64,000 bases of DNA, from NCBI RefSeq assembly GCF_001625305.1, contig NW_017803877.1, positions 124,001 to 188,000 of the forward strand. The letters are read 5' to 3'. Shown here one piece after another: positions 13,182 through 25,663 of this stretch. The translations under genes were made by a program, and so were the position numbers. The stretch comes from Branchiostoma belcheri. Taxonomy: Eukaryota; Chordata; Leptocardii; Amphioxiformes; Branchiostomatidae. The notes beneath the pieces were generated by a model. That model was not told the DNA's origin, did no database searches, and was given only the letters and a program-made list of their open reading frames with translations. Positions within the stretch are counted from its first letter, which is position 1, and each line of letters opens with the position of its first letter.

Positions 13182-13726
13182 GATTCATTCATTTGTATGC
13201 TCCTTAAGGTCCTGAATCACCTTTGGTTCGGGACTGTGTATATACTGAGTACTAGATTCCTTCCTCAAATAAGTTGAATTCAAAATCAAACCATAAAAGG
13301 TTACTTGTGATACCATGGGCTACTACTAGTACATGTATTACGTTTGCTGCAGTGTGATAATGAATGATGTTCTTTAGAATTAAGTAAAATTTATATTTTT
13401 AAACATATTTGTACATGTATCAGCTCAAAATATTTTTGTAGGTTCATGTATGTAGGTTTTGTATGTAAAGATGTTAAATGTAATATAGTAATAGTTTGCA
13501 GCATATTCTTAACATTCGTGTCAGGTAAATCATTGTTATAGTACTTTTCTTTAGAAATTACTTTATCTTATATGGTGCACCAAAAAATTTTTTGTGCACC
13601 CAATTACCAGTGCACTAATTCCCAAAAATGAATTTTTAACCCTGTGTATACAAATTACAATAGTCGGTAATACTCCCTGTTTCTATTCCTTCCCAGTGCT
13701 GTTGGTGAATCTCTAGGTCTCTAGCC

Positions 13727-16700
13727 ATGGCACTCGGCGAGCATGAATACCAGCGTGTTCCCGACCGGCCGGCGCCGGTTCCCCAGCAGGGCATCACGGG
13801 GACACAGACCATCATCGTGGTGTGCGTGTGTGTTCTCTGTATCGCCATGGTGCTGCCCAGGTTCCTCATCCCCGAAGCTCCCGCACCGTCAACCGCCAAC
13901 CAGCCCTTCCCAGGACCACACGGTAACAAACGTAAGGATGTACCAGGGGGGCTGAATAGAACAGGTGGACCGTGAAGGGTTCTGTCCTCATGCCTTTCCA
14001 ACAGCCAGTATGGGCTGTCTGGAGACCTTTTTCAAAATCAAATACACAATTGGAGGGCAACAAGAGGTTTTCCACTGTCATCTTATTTATCTGCAGGACA
14101 AACTGCAACTGCAACATTGCCACCAAATTACAAACAATCTCTTTTCCTACACAACCAAAAACTACATTTCAAAACTACGCTAACAGACACAATGTCGTCC
14201 ATAAATACAATGTACATGTACTTCAATATGCCCTTAATTCTGCCAAAGTGCATATAACCTGCGTCCCACAGTGCGCACTTTTGCCAATGTGCTTCTTTGT
14301 AAAGGGAATACCTCTAATGGAGTGATATAAAACTGTAGGCAGTAACATGTAATGTTCCCCTTACATCCCCTCATGCTGGCTTATTGCCATCTCATGTTCC
14401 ACATGACACACTTTTGCTGAGGGAAACAGTTGTCAGGTAGACCATAATTCCTAAATTAGTCCATTTGTTCTGCTCAACTGGGAAAGATAAACCCACCTCT
14501 GTACCAAAGCAGCATTTCAAATGGACATTCTTTTAAGTTAAAACTTTGTAAAATGGGACATTAATTTTAGTAAGTGGTGAGTAGTCCTTCATACCTTCCT
14601 GCCACATGTTCTATTTCCAGAGAAGAACCAGTCACCACATGTCTGATTACCCCAGCAACATTTTATTTTAGTTGTTCTGTAAATAATTACCACCTCACAA
14701 ATGATGCACATTGATGACTACATGTATATGATTTTACAAGTGTCCTTAATTACATGCTTTGCATAGCTTTCTGAATTTTTCATGAGCATTTCCAGAGTTG
14801 CTATCTGTTTATTTCTATATTGTTCACTTTGTGCAATGAGAATATATTAGCAGTCAATGTGTTTATTACATTTTCTTTCTGCACATGTAAGTACATAAAG
14901 TACCCTTGAGATTTCCTACCTTACATGCTCAAAATTCTACCTTCTTGAGTTACTAGTACTACTAGTAACTCAAGAAGGTAGAATTTTGACTGTACTGAGT
15001 CATTCCCTGCAAAAATCATTCCCTTTTTAGGGCTAGAAATACCACCTGCCTAATGCAGGTAAAATTGGAACTGCACAGGTGTTAGTAGATGGGTTTTTAT
15101 TTGCTGCATTGACTGTGTTACCACCTATGAAGTTAGTATGAAAGAGATAATGGCAATGGATTCTGAACAGTTTTTAGTATAATCCTTGGTTCCTAAATGC
15201 TGAATGGACTGGTTCAGATTATACTTGTGCAGGTAACTTTCAATGTTGTAATGTTCAACTGCAACAGTGCAACTGCAAGTGTGCAGAAAAAAATATTTCC
15301 TTCCCTGCTTTTTATCTGCATCCCTGTTATTTTAGAAAGCTGATATGACAAAAATCCAATACACAAAAATCCAAGAAGTCCCACCCTGTCTCTCCACAGA
15401 TGGCGGAGGTCCCAGAGCCGGCCTGGACCCGATAACGCGCCCGGGGTTCGGCCAGGAGGCGTACAACGAGAAGCGGATGATGCGAGCGAGCGGCAGTGAG
15501 GCGTCGGCTCCCCAGACCCAGGGGCGGGGCTGGATCGGTGTGGCCCTGCCCATGTACACCGTGGGGATACTCATCTATTTTGTCTACGTTATCTATAAGG
15601 TAGGACTTTTTCTCTTTGTTAGCTTCTTTGATCTTCGCCCTGATTGTAATTTGTTCCATGTGCCTTACACGTATACATGTTACTGTAGTTGTATTGGTGA
15701 CAGCAAAAGTCAGCATGGAGTGTGTTTGTAGGGCTGATGTCACCATTGCGTTGCACAGTGAAGCCCCCAAAATGGGAACGCAAGACTAGACCCTAGTTGA
15801 TGTCTATGAAAATCCTTCTTTTTCTTGTTAATTTTGATCCAGTTTGAAGACTTTTAGTCTAGAAGGAACAGGTGGGGTCTAAACTTTCCTATTTTGGTCA
15901 AGTTTTGTTCGTTTCACTTAGTTTTTGCAGGCGTAATGTGGTTAGGTCTTGCATGTGCAGAGAATATAATGAGAAATTGAGGTCAAAGGTAGTGTCTGTT
16001 TACTGTTGTCAGCTTTTCTGGGAGTTTAAGATTGTCAACACCCTTTTCTTTGTATATTTTGGAGGCAGACCCTTGTGACATTCCTTGTTTCAGTGTATGT
16101 AACTTATAGCCTTCAATGTCCAAACATAGTGGTGATATCTGCCCTCTACACAACATCTGTTATCTTTAGCTTCCTGACTTGCTTTGATACAAGCTATAAG
16201 ATACAGAAACTTTGGAAGCTCTAGAATGGTCACTTTAATATACCATCACATGTACTGTACATGACTTTGTGTATAGGACCAAAGTGACCAAACATGTTTA
16301 CTTCGGCATTTCTGTACACACTACACAGATATTCCTTAAGAAAAAGAACGAGCCATCTCCAAGACCACAGGCAGACAACTGGCGGGACCGCGGCTTCCGA
16401 GACGCAGACGAAGCCAACGAAGCCAACCTCCTGAACCGCCTGAGTCAGGGAGACCCCCTGCAGAGGAGGGCTAACCCCATGGAGGGGATAGACAGGGGGA
16501 CCACTATAAGTAAGGAGGGCTCTTTGGATTGTTGCTCCAATCAACAGTTCACTCTGTTAACTTATATTCCTGAATATTCTGCAAGACTTTGTGACTGAAG
16601 TTTGGATGTACGGTTCATAGTGGCAAATGTGCAGATCTTTGATCTGTGATTGGTTAAGCTCAAAGCAGCATCACCTGTGATTGGGTAGGTGATACATAAC

Positions 16701-18437
16701 AGGATCTGTGATTGGTTAAGCTCATAGCAGCAACAACTGTGATTGGTCAGATGATACATAACAGGATCTGTGATTGGTGAAGCTCAAAGCAGCAACACCT
16801 GTGATTGGGTAGGTAATACATAACAGGATCTGTGATTGGTTAAGCTCAAAGCAGCAACACCTGTGATTGGTCAGTTGATACATAACAGGATCTGTGAATG
16901 GTGAAGCACAAAGCAGCAACACCTGTGATTGTCATTGCAGGTGAGCTGGAGCTGCGTCAGCTGGAGATGCGGCTGCATGAGACGGAGCGCCTGATGAACA
17001 TGATGATGGAGAAGATGGGAGACGTGTCTGGGAAGCTCCAGGTAAAATTCTAACGAATAGTTTGCCTATTTTCTTTGTGCAAAATTGTTTTATTATCCTA
17101 CCAAATTTGTCTGAAGCAATTAAACAGGTAGACTGTGGAAAAGATTTTCCTTTTCTGGTCGTTAGAGTAACTATTGGATTTCTTGCAGGGAAAGTAACTA
17201 AGGAATTGATTGATTGACTAACGGATTGATTGATTGACTTATTGATTGTTTGATTGGTTAGTACAGAATTTTCATTTGTCAGTGGTCTTCATAACCAATA
17301 GGTTAGTTCCTATTCAGAAGAAAAAAATCTCAAGAAAAATATCTCATGTTGAAGAAGCTGCTTTTAGTTCTTACCATGTGAACTGTTTTATATGTACAAC
17401 AGGAGGAGATGGTACGTTACCAGGAGAAGTACCTGTCAGACCAGGAGTTGAACGACCTGCCTGAGGAAGACGGCAGTGGGGAGGGGGGCCCGGACAAACC
17501 ACCGGGTGGGGAGGGGGGCGACGTCACAGAGCAGGTTCAGGTGGAGAACGTTCACGCCTCCCTGGAGACGGAGCTGAGAAAACGACGCGGACACGGGATC
17601 GAGTTCAGCTTCACCCAGCCGGAGAGCGACCAGGCTGGGGCTTGCGATGAGGATGACCCGGATAACTACGACAAGTACTCGGGCTCGCTGCGCGTGGACA
17701 GGAGGGGGTCCGAGTACGAGTACGAGGAGTCCATCCGCAGCATGGAGGTGCAGTACGACCCTGACTCGGAGCAGTCCTCGGTGAACGAGAGCTGGGACTT
17801 CACCGGCGAGCTCTCTGCCAAGGAGCTGGAGGAGATCCAGGAGGCCGTGCAGGACTACCTTGGGGAGGAGAACATCGTGCTGGAGGGCGCCGAGGACGGC
17901 AACGTCGGGCCCAAGCTCGCCGAGGAGGTCCTGCAGGAATTCAACCGTCAGGAGGTCTGGGACAGCGAGGAAGACGCCATTGACTCGATGATCGAGCAGG
18001 ATCGGGCCGCTCCTGATGGTAACCAGAATGCCGAGGAGGATGACAACGTCCAGGCTGATGAAGGTCTGCTGAACAACAAGGGAGAAGGCAACCTTCCCGC
18101 AGACGATGGTAACGTAGGTGGTGAGGATATCTTTGGCTTGGGCCACGTAGAGGACGACGATTTGTACGCAGACGAGGCAAGAATCGACGAAGAAGAATTA
18201 CCCGCTGATCTCCAGGACAGTGATGAAGAAGAAGAAGAAGAACTTCCCCAGAAGTACAGGATTCATCAGGACAGCATTCCAGAGGCGGAGCGGACTGAGG
18301 ACAGGAATGTTGGGTCTGCCGGGAACTCTGCAGGAACATTCCACAGTACAGACACAGGCATGGACAGGGCCAACAGGAACACCTGGGACTGTCCTGAAGC
18401 TGACAACCTACTGCAAGACACGGACAACAACAACTAA
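13727..18437 (+). CDS. RIC3: RIC3 acetylcholine receptor chaperone
   Basis: ER membrane chaperone that promotes folding and assembly of nicotinic acetylcholine (and 5-HT3) receptors. Five coding exons: 13727-13922, 15400-15599, 16329-16509, 16941-17041, 17403-18437, all GT-AG with matching phases, giving 570 residues. Membrane segment 1 is at about 26-47 and segment 2 at about 109-132, in the family-specific block GRGWIGVALPMYTVG followed by ILIYFVYVIYK. A proline-rich linker lies between them, then a coiled coil at about 194-240 (LELRQLEMRLHETERLM). The last exon (345 codons) is an acidic tail with many Glu/Asp, including runs at DEEEEEELPQ. Human RIC3 is shorter (about 370 residues), so this tail is extended. 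The ATG has a good context (GCCATGG). Intron 4 ends in a 62-bp tandem repeat abutting the acceptor. Confidence 0.95.
14929..14989. repeat. perfect 29-bp inverted repeat, 3-base loop
   Basis: Arms 14929-14957 and 14961-14989 are exact reverse complements; the left arm begins TCAAAATTCTACCTTCTTGA. It lies in RIC3 intron 1 and would fold as a stable hairpin in the pre-mRNA. Confidence 0.9.
16620..16934. repeat. 62-bp minisatellite, about 5 copies, in RIC3 intron 4
   Basis: The marker ACATAACAGGATCTGTGA starts at 16694, 16756, 16818 and 16880, exactly 62 bp apart; a fifth partial copy lies 5' (from about 16632). Each unit contains two TGTGATTGG blocks (inverted CCAAT). The array runs into the exon 4 acceptor (GTCATTGCAG) at 16940. 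Confidence 0.9.
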
Positions 18438-18513
18438 GGCTCAGAACACCCAGCTTTTGTTGCAGACAGACAGTCGGAGCTGAAACTAGACAGAAGTTTT
18501 TGTCTTCTGTACT

Positions 18514-18519
18514 AATAAA
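18514..18519 (+). terminator. RIC3: proximal poly(A) signal of RIC3
   Basis: AATAAA 77 nt after the RIC3 stop codon. Confidence 0.5.
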
Positions 18520-19265
18520 TCTAGGGCTTAGTACTTCTGTTTTCATTGGTTCTACTGTACGGTATTTTCATTGGTTGTTAAAAATATTTAGATTTCCATA
18601 TAAGTTGATCAAGAAAATACCAGTATGCTAAAGGTAGGGAAAAGAATATCTTTTCTTGCATATGTGATTACTTTCAGGCAGGTGTATACATTGTGTTGTT
18701 TCCCGTATGATGTAGCAAAATTTGTCCATGCATGAAATGAGTAGTGTAAAAGGGACCCTTATAGAAAGTCCAGAGTTGCCAGCTTGTGGCCTGATAACAG
18801 TAAAGTGGCATAGGTAGCAAAAAAAGGTTATGTTTAACAACAAATGAAATGTAATCCTGACATGTTGTAACCAAAAGTTCAAGAAGATGTGTGAATAGCC
18901 AAGATATATATTTTTCCCTAACAGTACTAGACATCTGTGTAAAGACTTGTATTCACCCCATGAGGTACAGTTTGAATATGAGATGGTACAAAAAGTAGCT
19001 TTGTTGCAGTGTGTGTGTGTGTATTATGTTATCAGAAGACAAGTGTGAACATGAAGTTGTTGTGTGTTTATGTTTCACTACAGAAACTTTTTAAGGAAGA
19101 TCTCTACCATGCATCAGCAACTAACGGGAACTCTTTTACTAGTAAACTGACCAGTGAGAGGGATCTGTAGCATTAGTATTTACTCCTGAAAAATCTATGA
19201 ACCTGTTGTTAAATTTGAAGAAATGTAATTAACAACACTCGACAGTTAGTGTTTTGAGCATGCAA

Positions 19266-19456
19266 TGATCAGGTACTCTCCAAGTTGATGGGGGAAGATT
19301 GTTACCTTTTTATATACATGTATGGCCCTTTTTTTGTGTCACTACGCTCACCACCTTGGGTTGCGCATGGACCCTCTCTGGCCAATGGATACTGCCTGGC
19401 CAATTTCATACTGTCTTTTTGCCACCCTAGGATCTGCTTGGAGATTAGTGATCAGG
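19266..19456. repeat. family C inverted-repeat element
   Basis: The left end TGATCAGGTACTCTCCAAG and right end CTTGGAGATTAGTGATCAGG are inverted. The internal sequence matches 13000-13181. Confidence 0.65.
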
Positions 19457-21484
19457 TTCAAGACTGAAATGATGATGCTACAATGCATCCATAGTTGTGT
19501 GGAGGATCTCTTTGATCATCTTAGTTACTTAAGGAGTTAAGAAGCTTTGTGTGATGTGTTGAGACATTGGGCTTTTCCCCACATTCATGATGGCCCTGAA
19601 ACCACAGTAACAAGTTTTAGATAAAATATGGTAATGACTGTTTGTAGAAGATGGTTTACACACTTGAAAATAGGGTCAGTCTTAACAGTTACAGATTTGC
19701 TAAGTTTCGTATTGTACTATACAGTAGTATATTAGTAGTTTTGTATATGCCAATGTGATGTGTATTTGCTGTTTCGAAGTTATGTGCTTGAAATCTCAAT
19801 TACAATTGTGTAGTGTTTGCATTAAAAAGAGAGCATGGGTGGCTACAATGTTGCAACAACATTGCAACTATTGAATCATTCCTGCTTTTTGTACTGAGTT
19901 GTGTTGTCATCAACAAGAAGATGACTACACTGATGCCAGACATGCAGCTAGCTAGTCCAGAAAAAAGGCAGAGCATTCTCTTGCCATTAGTATCTCCGGG
20001 ATGACAATTTGATGACAGATGTACATAATCTGAGTTAAGTTTACTGTGAGGTAGTTTGTGATATGTATGTATATATTAACATTTGTGGTGGATTGTAGCA
20101 AAAGTTTACTACTTCTTTGATATATGTACATACATGTAGTATCGTGTATGAAGTTGCCAGAGTGTATTGTTGCAGTACTAAGGTTTATTATTTTTTTGCA
20201 TGTTTCCTTGGTTATTAGTTAAAAGATTGTCATACTGTATCTTTACATACAGATGCTTTATTTATTTATTTTTTCAATACAACAGCATTGCTTTTATACA
20301 TGAGTTTAAGTATAACTCTATACTTTATACTTACTTAGACTTAGACTATGCTTTATAAGTGAACAACAAATCTAGTACATTGTATACAATCCCTTTCTAC
20401 CAAAGGTCAAATACATACATGTACACCTTATAGCTTCAAACTATTGATGACAAAGTTACTATAGTACTACAGTTGGAGAGGACATAGGAAAGAATCTGCC
20501 TTGGTACATTTATTGGCTTAGACCCTGTAAGCAACCAATTCTCTGTGTCAAAATGCAAATATCTGTTTAGCATTTCTGAACTACTCCGGAACATAGGCTT
20601 AAAATAAAAACCAACTGGCATACATAGCATGCCACCCAATCATTACCAGCTATGTGTTAACAACAGTTTCACATGTAGATAGTGCAAATTCTATCTTGAG
20701 TGATTTTCTACTGTAGAATATATCCTGAAGACTTTTTATGTCACAGTTACAGTCTCGATGGCAAGACTTAGTGTTGTTGAATGTGTTTCATTTTGTAGGG
20801 ATTGTGTTGATGTTAACAGTATGGTGCAGCTAGTTGAGAGTTTGAACAGAATTTTCTTTGAGTCACAATTTGTAGATAGACTGTTTTGTTCCAGATGTGC
20901 ATTGTAAAGAAGATACACTAATCATGGATTTTGTCTACAAGGACTAGACTAATACCATTGGTTTTCAAAGAAGCTACATGTATTCCTGAGTTTTATACCA
21001 GCCCATGATTTGTACATAGCATTGGATATGGAAAGGGTATCCCCTAAGATATTTGTTTCTGTAGCAAAATGTGTGCTACTCTATCAATCTGTAATACATC
21101 TATAATTACTCTCAAAAAAGATAACACAGCCATATTTTCACACCAGAAAAGATGGGAAGCCTACATGAGGTTCTTGAAGATGTGGTTTTTGGTTGTAAGA
21201 ATGTTCTCTACCGCTAGGTGGCAGTTCTGTGTTGTACTTCACATTCACGTTTACCCTTCAGTGTGACAATAAACAAGATTGTTTCCTACTTTAAAGTGCC
21301 ATTCCGTACATTGTTTTGGGTGAATGGGAGAAGGTAATTTTATCAGAGAAGTTACAGACTAGATGACGAAAGAGAACTGTGTCATCCAAAGCAAAGTTTT
21401 AACACGGGCTGACACAGGGTCTGTGGTGACGTATTGGTACATCGTATGATGGAAAAATGGTGTTTCTTTGCAGTAAATGTGTTT

Positions 21485-24400
21485 TCAAGCAAATCTGATC
21501 TGTATTTTCACCCTTAGCGGTCTCCCGTTGACGATGATCCACCGCCAATACCCCCTCCTCACAACAGGAGTGTACTCCAGCGTGCAGGGGTAGTTTTTTA
21601 TGGCCCAGTTCTCCCCCATCGCCATCATGGTATCGCCCGCCTGTGTGAGTTGCATGTCGTCTGTACAGGTGAAGTTGTTGACCATGACGTGACAGTCGGG
21701 CACCATGTCTGACATCATGTCCGACATCATGGACGGGAACTGCGCAGCAACCTCCTCCATCGCGCCACAGTCAGCCATCTTGGACATCAGCTTGGGACAC
21801 TCATCTGTGACGGGAAGTGGGGGTTAGGTACCAGGCTTCGGATGCGTCTGAAAGAGTAGAAATTGGCCAAATACTCGGACAAATAACATACCAGGGGAGT
21901 TGGTTCGGAAGGCGGCAAACGTACTCCTTCGCGGACTAGCTCCCCCGGCATGTTTATATCTGACCAATTTCTGCTCTTTCAGCCGCTTCTGAAGCCTGAT
22001 AAAGGATGTACCAGAAACCAGAGTTAGGATGTACCAGAAAACTATCTCTTGGAAGTTCATCAAAAGTATCGATATCGTAGACAATGATTTTTGTATCATA
22101 TTCTGTAACTTTCTTCCGTTGTATAACTGTTATATATCTTACTTGTTTTCAGTTTTGTTGTGACGTACAATATTTTGTCTAAAAACTACTGATGCAGCAT
22201 GCTAGCAGTGAGAGGAAGGAAGCACGGGTGCACACATGTACACAGGATACACGCACACCAGCCATGCAGATCCCATGTGCAGCTATGTTGGATAAGCTAG
22301 CTATTCACAGAACGTCCTGCGCTTTGAAATCCCAAACCTGTAAAGTCGGGGTCCTCCAGTAGGCCGTCCAGAGTTTCATCCGAAAACCCCAGCGTCATCC
22401 TCTGGTCTCCGCCGCTGTACTCCAACATGACACGCGGCCCCGTCAGCCGCCAGTGGAGGGTCTGCGCACCGCACGTCGGCTCTACGGACGGACGGAACGA
22501 CACGTTTTGTACACCTGCTTTTATTCTAGGTCCCTTTGAAGTCCGGCAATTAATTCAATGCAATACTTTAGCTTAAGCTTTGTCTCAGAATTCATCCTGA
22601 ATTCGGTAGAGTCGAAATGATTGCCACTCGGGATTTCTTTGTTCAGATTCTAACTAAACTTAAATTTAGTCTCAGATCTCGTCTTTTATGGTAAATAAGA
22701 AGAGGATTTCTTTCTTCTTAGGCCTCTTGAACTAGGCGTTCCATTCTGGAGCCCAGCCCGCGTTACGCTAAATTCAGGAAGTCAATTACGCAACATTCAT
22801 GTATGTCCATCTCGTTATGAGGTTATGAGGATTAGAAAAAAAACTTTCCATACGAATTACGGTCAAATAAAAATAGCTTGCCCAAGCCTTATAGAACATT
22901 TCAAAGGCGCATGCAGGGCCTGAACCTACCGAGATCCTCCAGTTCCTGTAGATGTTCCATGACGTCATCCATCCCCATCTCGGCAGGGTCCGTCATCTCA
23001 CCCATCATGGCTGACATGGTGGCGTTCATAGCCGGGAAATCCAGCAGTTCTGTGGTAAACGGGTGGACTCGTGGTTAATTAACACTAGCCTCCTTTATTT
23101 GCAGGCGTTCCGGGAGTCATCGGCTTTTTGGGGCGGTGGGCGCTTATTTACTTATTTTCTGGTCAAACGTAGAAGTTCATGCCACCATCCCTAGGATGCC
23201 ATCCCCTGAACGCCTGCTGTTTTATTTCGCTGTGATGCGTTCGAATTCCCTCCTAGACACTCCGCCAAGGATACGGCTCTTCCAAGCTTAAGATCAGTGT
23301 GTACCAATGTACAATTACATCCTGCATCGTTATTTCATTGTAACTAAATAGTCATTGCATTGTGTTGAAAATTTACAAACATAACATACAAATAAAAGTA
23401 TATGAGACAATAGTTTGAAGCTTGTTGTTAGATATATTTTGTGAATAAACAGATAAATAAATAAATCATAAATTACCACGTAATAGTGTCCGTAGAGATG
23501 TGTAGTGTCCGTTGCGATTGGTAGAAAGGGTAACACTATAAAATGCTAGCTCACCAAAGGAGTATATTGAAAATCTAACAAATATGCGTATATAGCAAAT
23601 CACGTATAAAAAAAACAGTGCCTTTTCGGACGTTTTCAAAATCACTCCGTCGGGCAACAATAGTCACTAGACAACTTTAGCATAGTTTGCTTAGCTTTGC
23701 TGAATCAGGTCAAATTGTCCCAGACATTACATTTCAGGCATTACATTTCAGGCAGCCTACACGGCGATGGATCGTTCCATGTTATCGAGCGCCAACGTCC
23801 CAGTTATCAGTTACCTTGTGCACAAGTGGTGTTACAGAGTGGGGCGTCCGTAGACGGGACTAGCGATGATGATGATGATGATTGTGAGCCACAGTCCTCT
23901 CCGCACATTTGGCAAATCTGTCGCGACAACCTGTCCACAGATTAAAAACAAAATTCATGTGTGAAATCATATTCTGTCTTCAGTGCAAAAATGTTATACT
24001 TGTATTTACCCTCTTATTTAAAGTTAATGGCATCCGATGCAATTTTAGGGTGCCATATGCATAACACGAAATCTGTCTGATATTTTTCTGCCATTTCTTA
24101 GCACATTTTCGTCATTATTTTATGCCTGAAGCTTTTGAAATAGCCCCAAAACAATCCACGAAAGAAGTCCCTTTATTCTATAGGGACTTGCCCATAAATA
24201 GCAAGAACCAGCCTACGATACAAAACAAGTAACCGTTTCCCGTCGGTAACATCGCATTTTTGCCTCACAGATATCAGTATGTCATGGGGGTTGATTCAAC
24301 TGTAAATCTAGTTTTTCGTCCTATCAAAAATTTCCTTTGATACCTTTAAAACAATCTCTATACATCTCACATTTTCACACCTGTATTTGCTGTACTGTTG

Positions 24401-24562
24401 GATGGAGCCCTCCCCACACAGGAAGCACCAGTTACACACGGCTCCGCCCGACAGGTCCTGGGCCATCTTGTTCCGTGCCGCCTTCGCCAGCCATGACTTC
24501 CAACCTCCGTGTGTTACCGCCACACAACAGACTAACAACAGCGCGATACTGACGTGCTTCAT
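21485..24562 (-). CDS. secreted protein P1 of the YPC(S/T)LEY family, without TIL or WSC
   Basis: Not recognised as a named gene. Exons on the minus strand: 24381-24562, 23815-23930, 22930-23049, 22338-22481, 21485-21804 (293 residues); junctions are GT-AG and phases match (first junction phase 2, the rest phase 1). It begins with a signal peptide (MKHVSIALLLVCCVAVTHG). Two cysteine-rich exons follow (VCNWCFLCGEG; ICQMCGEDCGS, a poly-Ser run, LCNTTC). A Met-rich helical exon comes next, then an exon with TCG..HWRLTG..LEYSGG and TLDG, then the last exon with NYPCTLEYTP. The last three exons align with those of P2 and P3 (HWYQTG, LDG, YPCSLEYNP), so the three are paralogues. The WSC exons of P2/P3 are absent between the helical and HW exons. 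An acceptor just upstream of the ATG (exon edge 24585) implies a 5' UTR intron. Probably extracellular; function unknown. Confidence 0.75.
21831..22003. repeat. family A inverted-repeat element in P1 intron 4
   Basis: The left end CCAGGCTTCGGATGC..CTGAAAGAGTAGAAATTGGCC and right end ACCAATTTCTGCTCTTTCAG..CTTCTGAAGCCTG are inverted. Internally it shares AACATACCAGGGGAGTTGGT with 27533-27612. Confidence 0.75.
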
Positions 24563-24963
24563 CGGGCAGTTTCTCCAGTGGTATCCTGTGAAACCGTACA
24601 GAAACACACACTCAAGTATGGGGATGGGCTGATCAATAGATAAGACAAGTTCTGAGTCACATATAAGTTTAAATATCTTTCGTTCATAAATGTTTTGGAT
24701 TTCAGCCAGCATGTTTATTTTTCTCTCGTTCGAATTACTTGTGCAAGAAAACCTGCAATTACATTGAAATACTTGTCAATTGGTAAAAGTAAGTAAGGGG
24801 GAATTAATAGAAACGTTGTTTGAGTTGAAAAATCAGTTAATGCGTTGGATACTACTCAAGGCCTTGTAGAAGACTTGTAATTGTTGCTACACACGTTCTC
24901 CCTTCAGGCATAGGGCACGGTTTATAGGGTCGGGAGAGCCGTCTAACCAGTCCTCAAAACTAG

Positions 24964-25004
24964 CATGGTGCATGTACAATAGTGACTATTGTACATGCAC
25001 CATG
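24964..25004. repeat. perfect 20-bp inverted repeat, 1-base loop
   Basis: CATGGTGCATGTACAATAGT at 24964-24983 is exactly complementary to 24985-25004. It is probably the core of a tiny foldback element or a cruciform. Confidence 0.9.
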
Positions 25005-25663
25005 ATCTGCAAGTTTTATGTTTTGTCGTATACTCGGACGTTCAAACACTAACAGTGACATTTCTTCAAAAAGACAAGCTGAACTGCGGCGCCTCAAATC
25101 AACTTGATCAAGTTAAGATCAGACCGACCGAAGTGACATAGTCTCGATCCCAATGAAATCAGTCTTGGAAGGTTCTAACTTATACTACAGTATATATCTC
25201 GTAACACATCATGCCATCTGCATATCAGGGTTCAAACTTAGCGCATTAGACTCACCAGTAATGAGGAGCCAGGCAGTTCTACTACACAGAATGTGTGCTA
25301 CGGGAATGACTCCACTGAACACAACACTGACATCGCTAGTATGATACTATCAACCTGTGTGTATGTCGTGACTTTCGCATGGCTGGGAGGAACCACTAGA
25401 GGGAGGGGTGTATAACGTTTATACCATTCGCAATGTCACTTTTTTAAACTCATGATTATGTGTCCATATTGAAGGGGTTTCGTGTGTAAGTTTACAAATA
25501 ATACCATGTTTGTGCGACATATGCTCATTTTCCTACATTTAAAGGCACGTCGTTCCGTTAATAGTTATAGTTTGTTCCGATGACACCTGTTTGTTTTATC
25601 ATACCGATCGACTAGTGGTGCCTGGTCTCACAAACATATTACGTCACTGCCTCCCACATGACG

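Larger units (their letters stand above)
9748..13700. other. intergenic between RPS11 and RIC3
   Basis: RPS11 and RIC3 are divergent. The RIC3 5' UTR exon probably lies here, because an acceptor (TTCCTTCCCAG) precedes the coding exon at 13727, but I could not place the first exon. The stretch holds a family B element (11812-11994) and a family C element (13000-13181). The open frame at 10074-10277 has an acceptor-like TTTTTTCAG inside it but no recognisable product. Confidence 0.5.
18438..21484. other. RIC3 3' UTR and intergenic DNA before P1
   Basis: RIC3 and P1 are convergent. AATAAA occurs at 18514 and again at 21269; either could end the RIC3 mRNA, so the 3' UTR is about 80 nt or about 2.8 kb. 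A family C element occupies 19266-19456. Nothing else was recognised. Confidence 0.5.

Noticed and set aside
15327..15770. 147-codon minus-strand frame
   Set aside because: It is the antisense shadow of RIC3 exon 2.
16620..16934. CRISPR-like array
   Set aside because: Units are contiguous 62-bp tandem copies without unique spacers, in an intron of a eukaryotic gene.
17436..18546. Long minus-strand frames of 201-236 codons
   Set aside because: Antisense shadows of the acidic RIC3 last exon.
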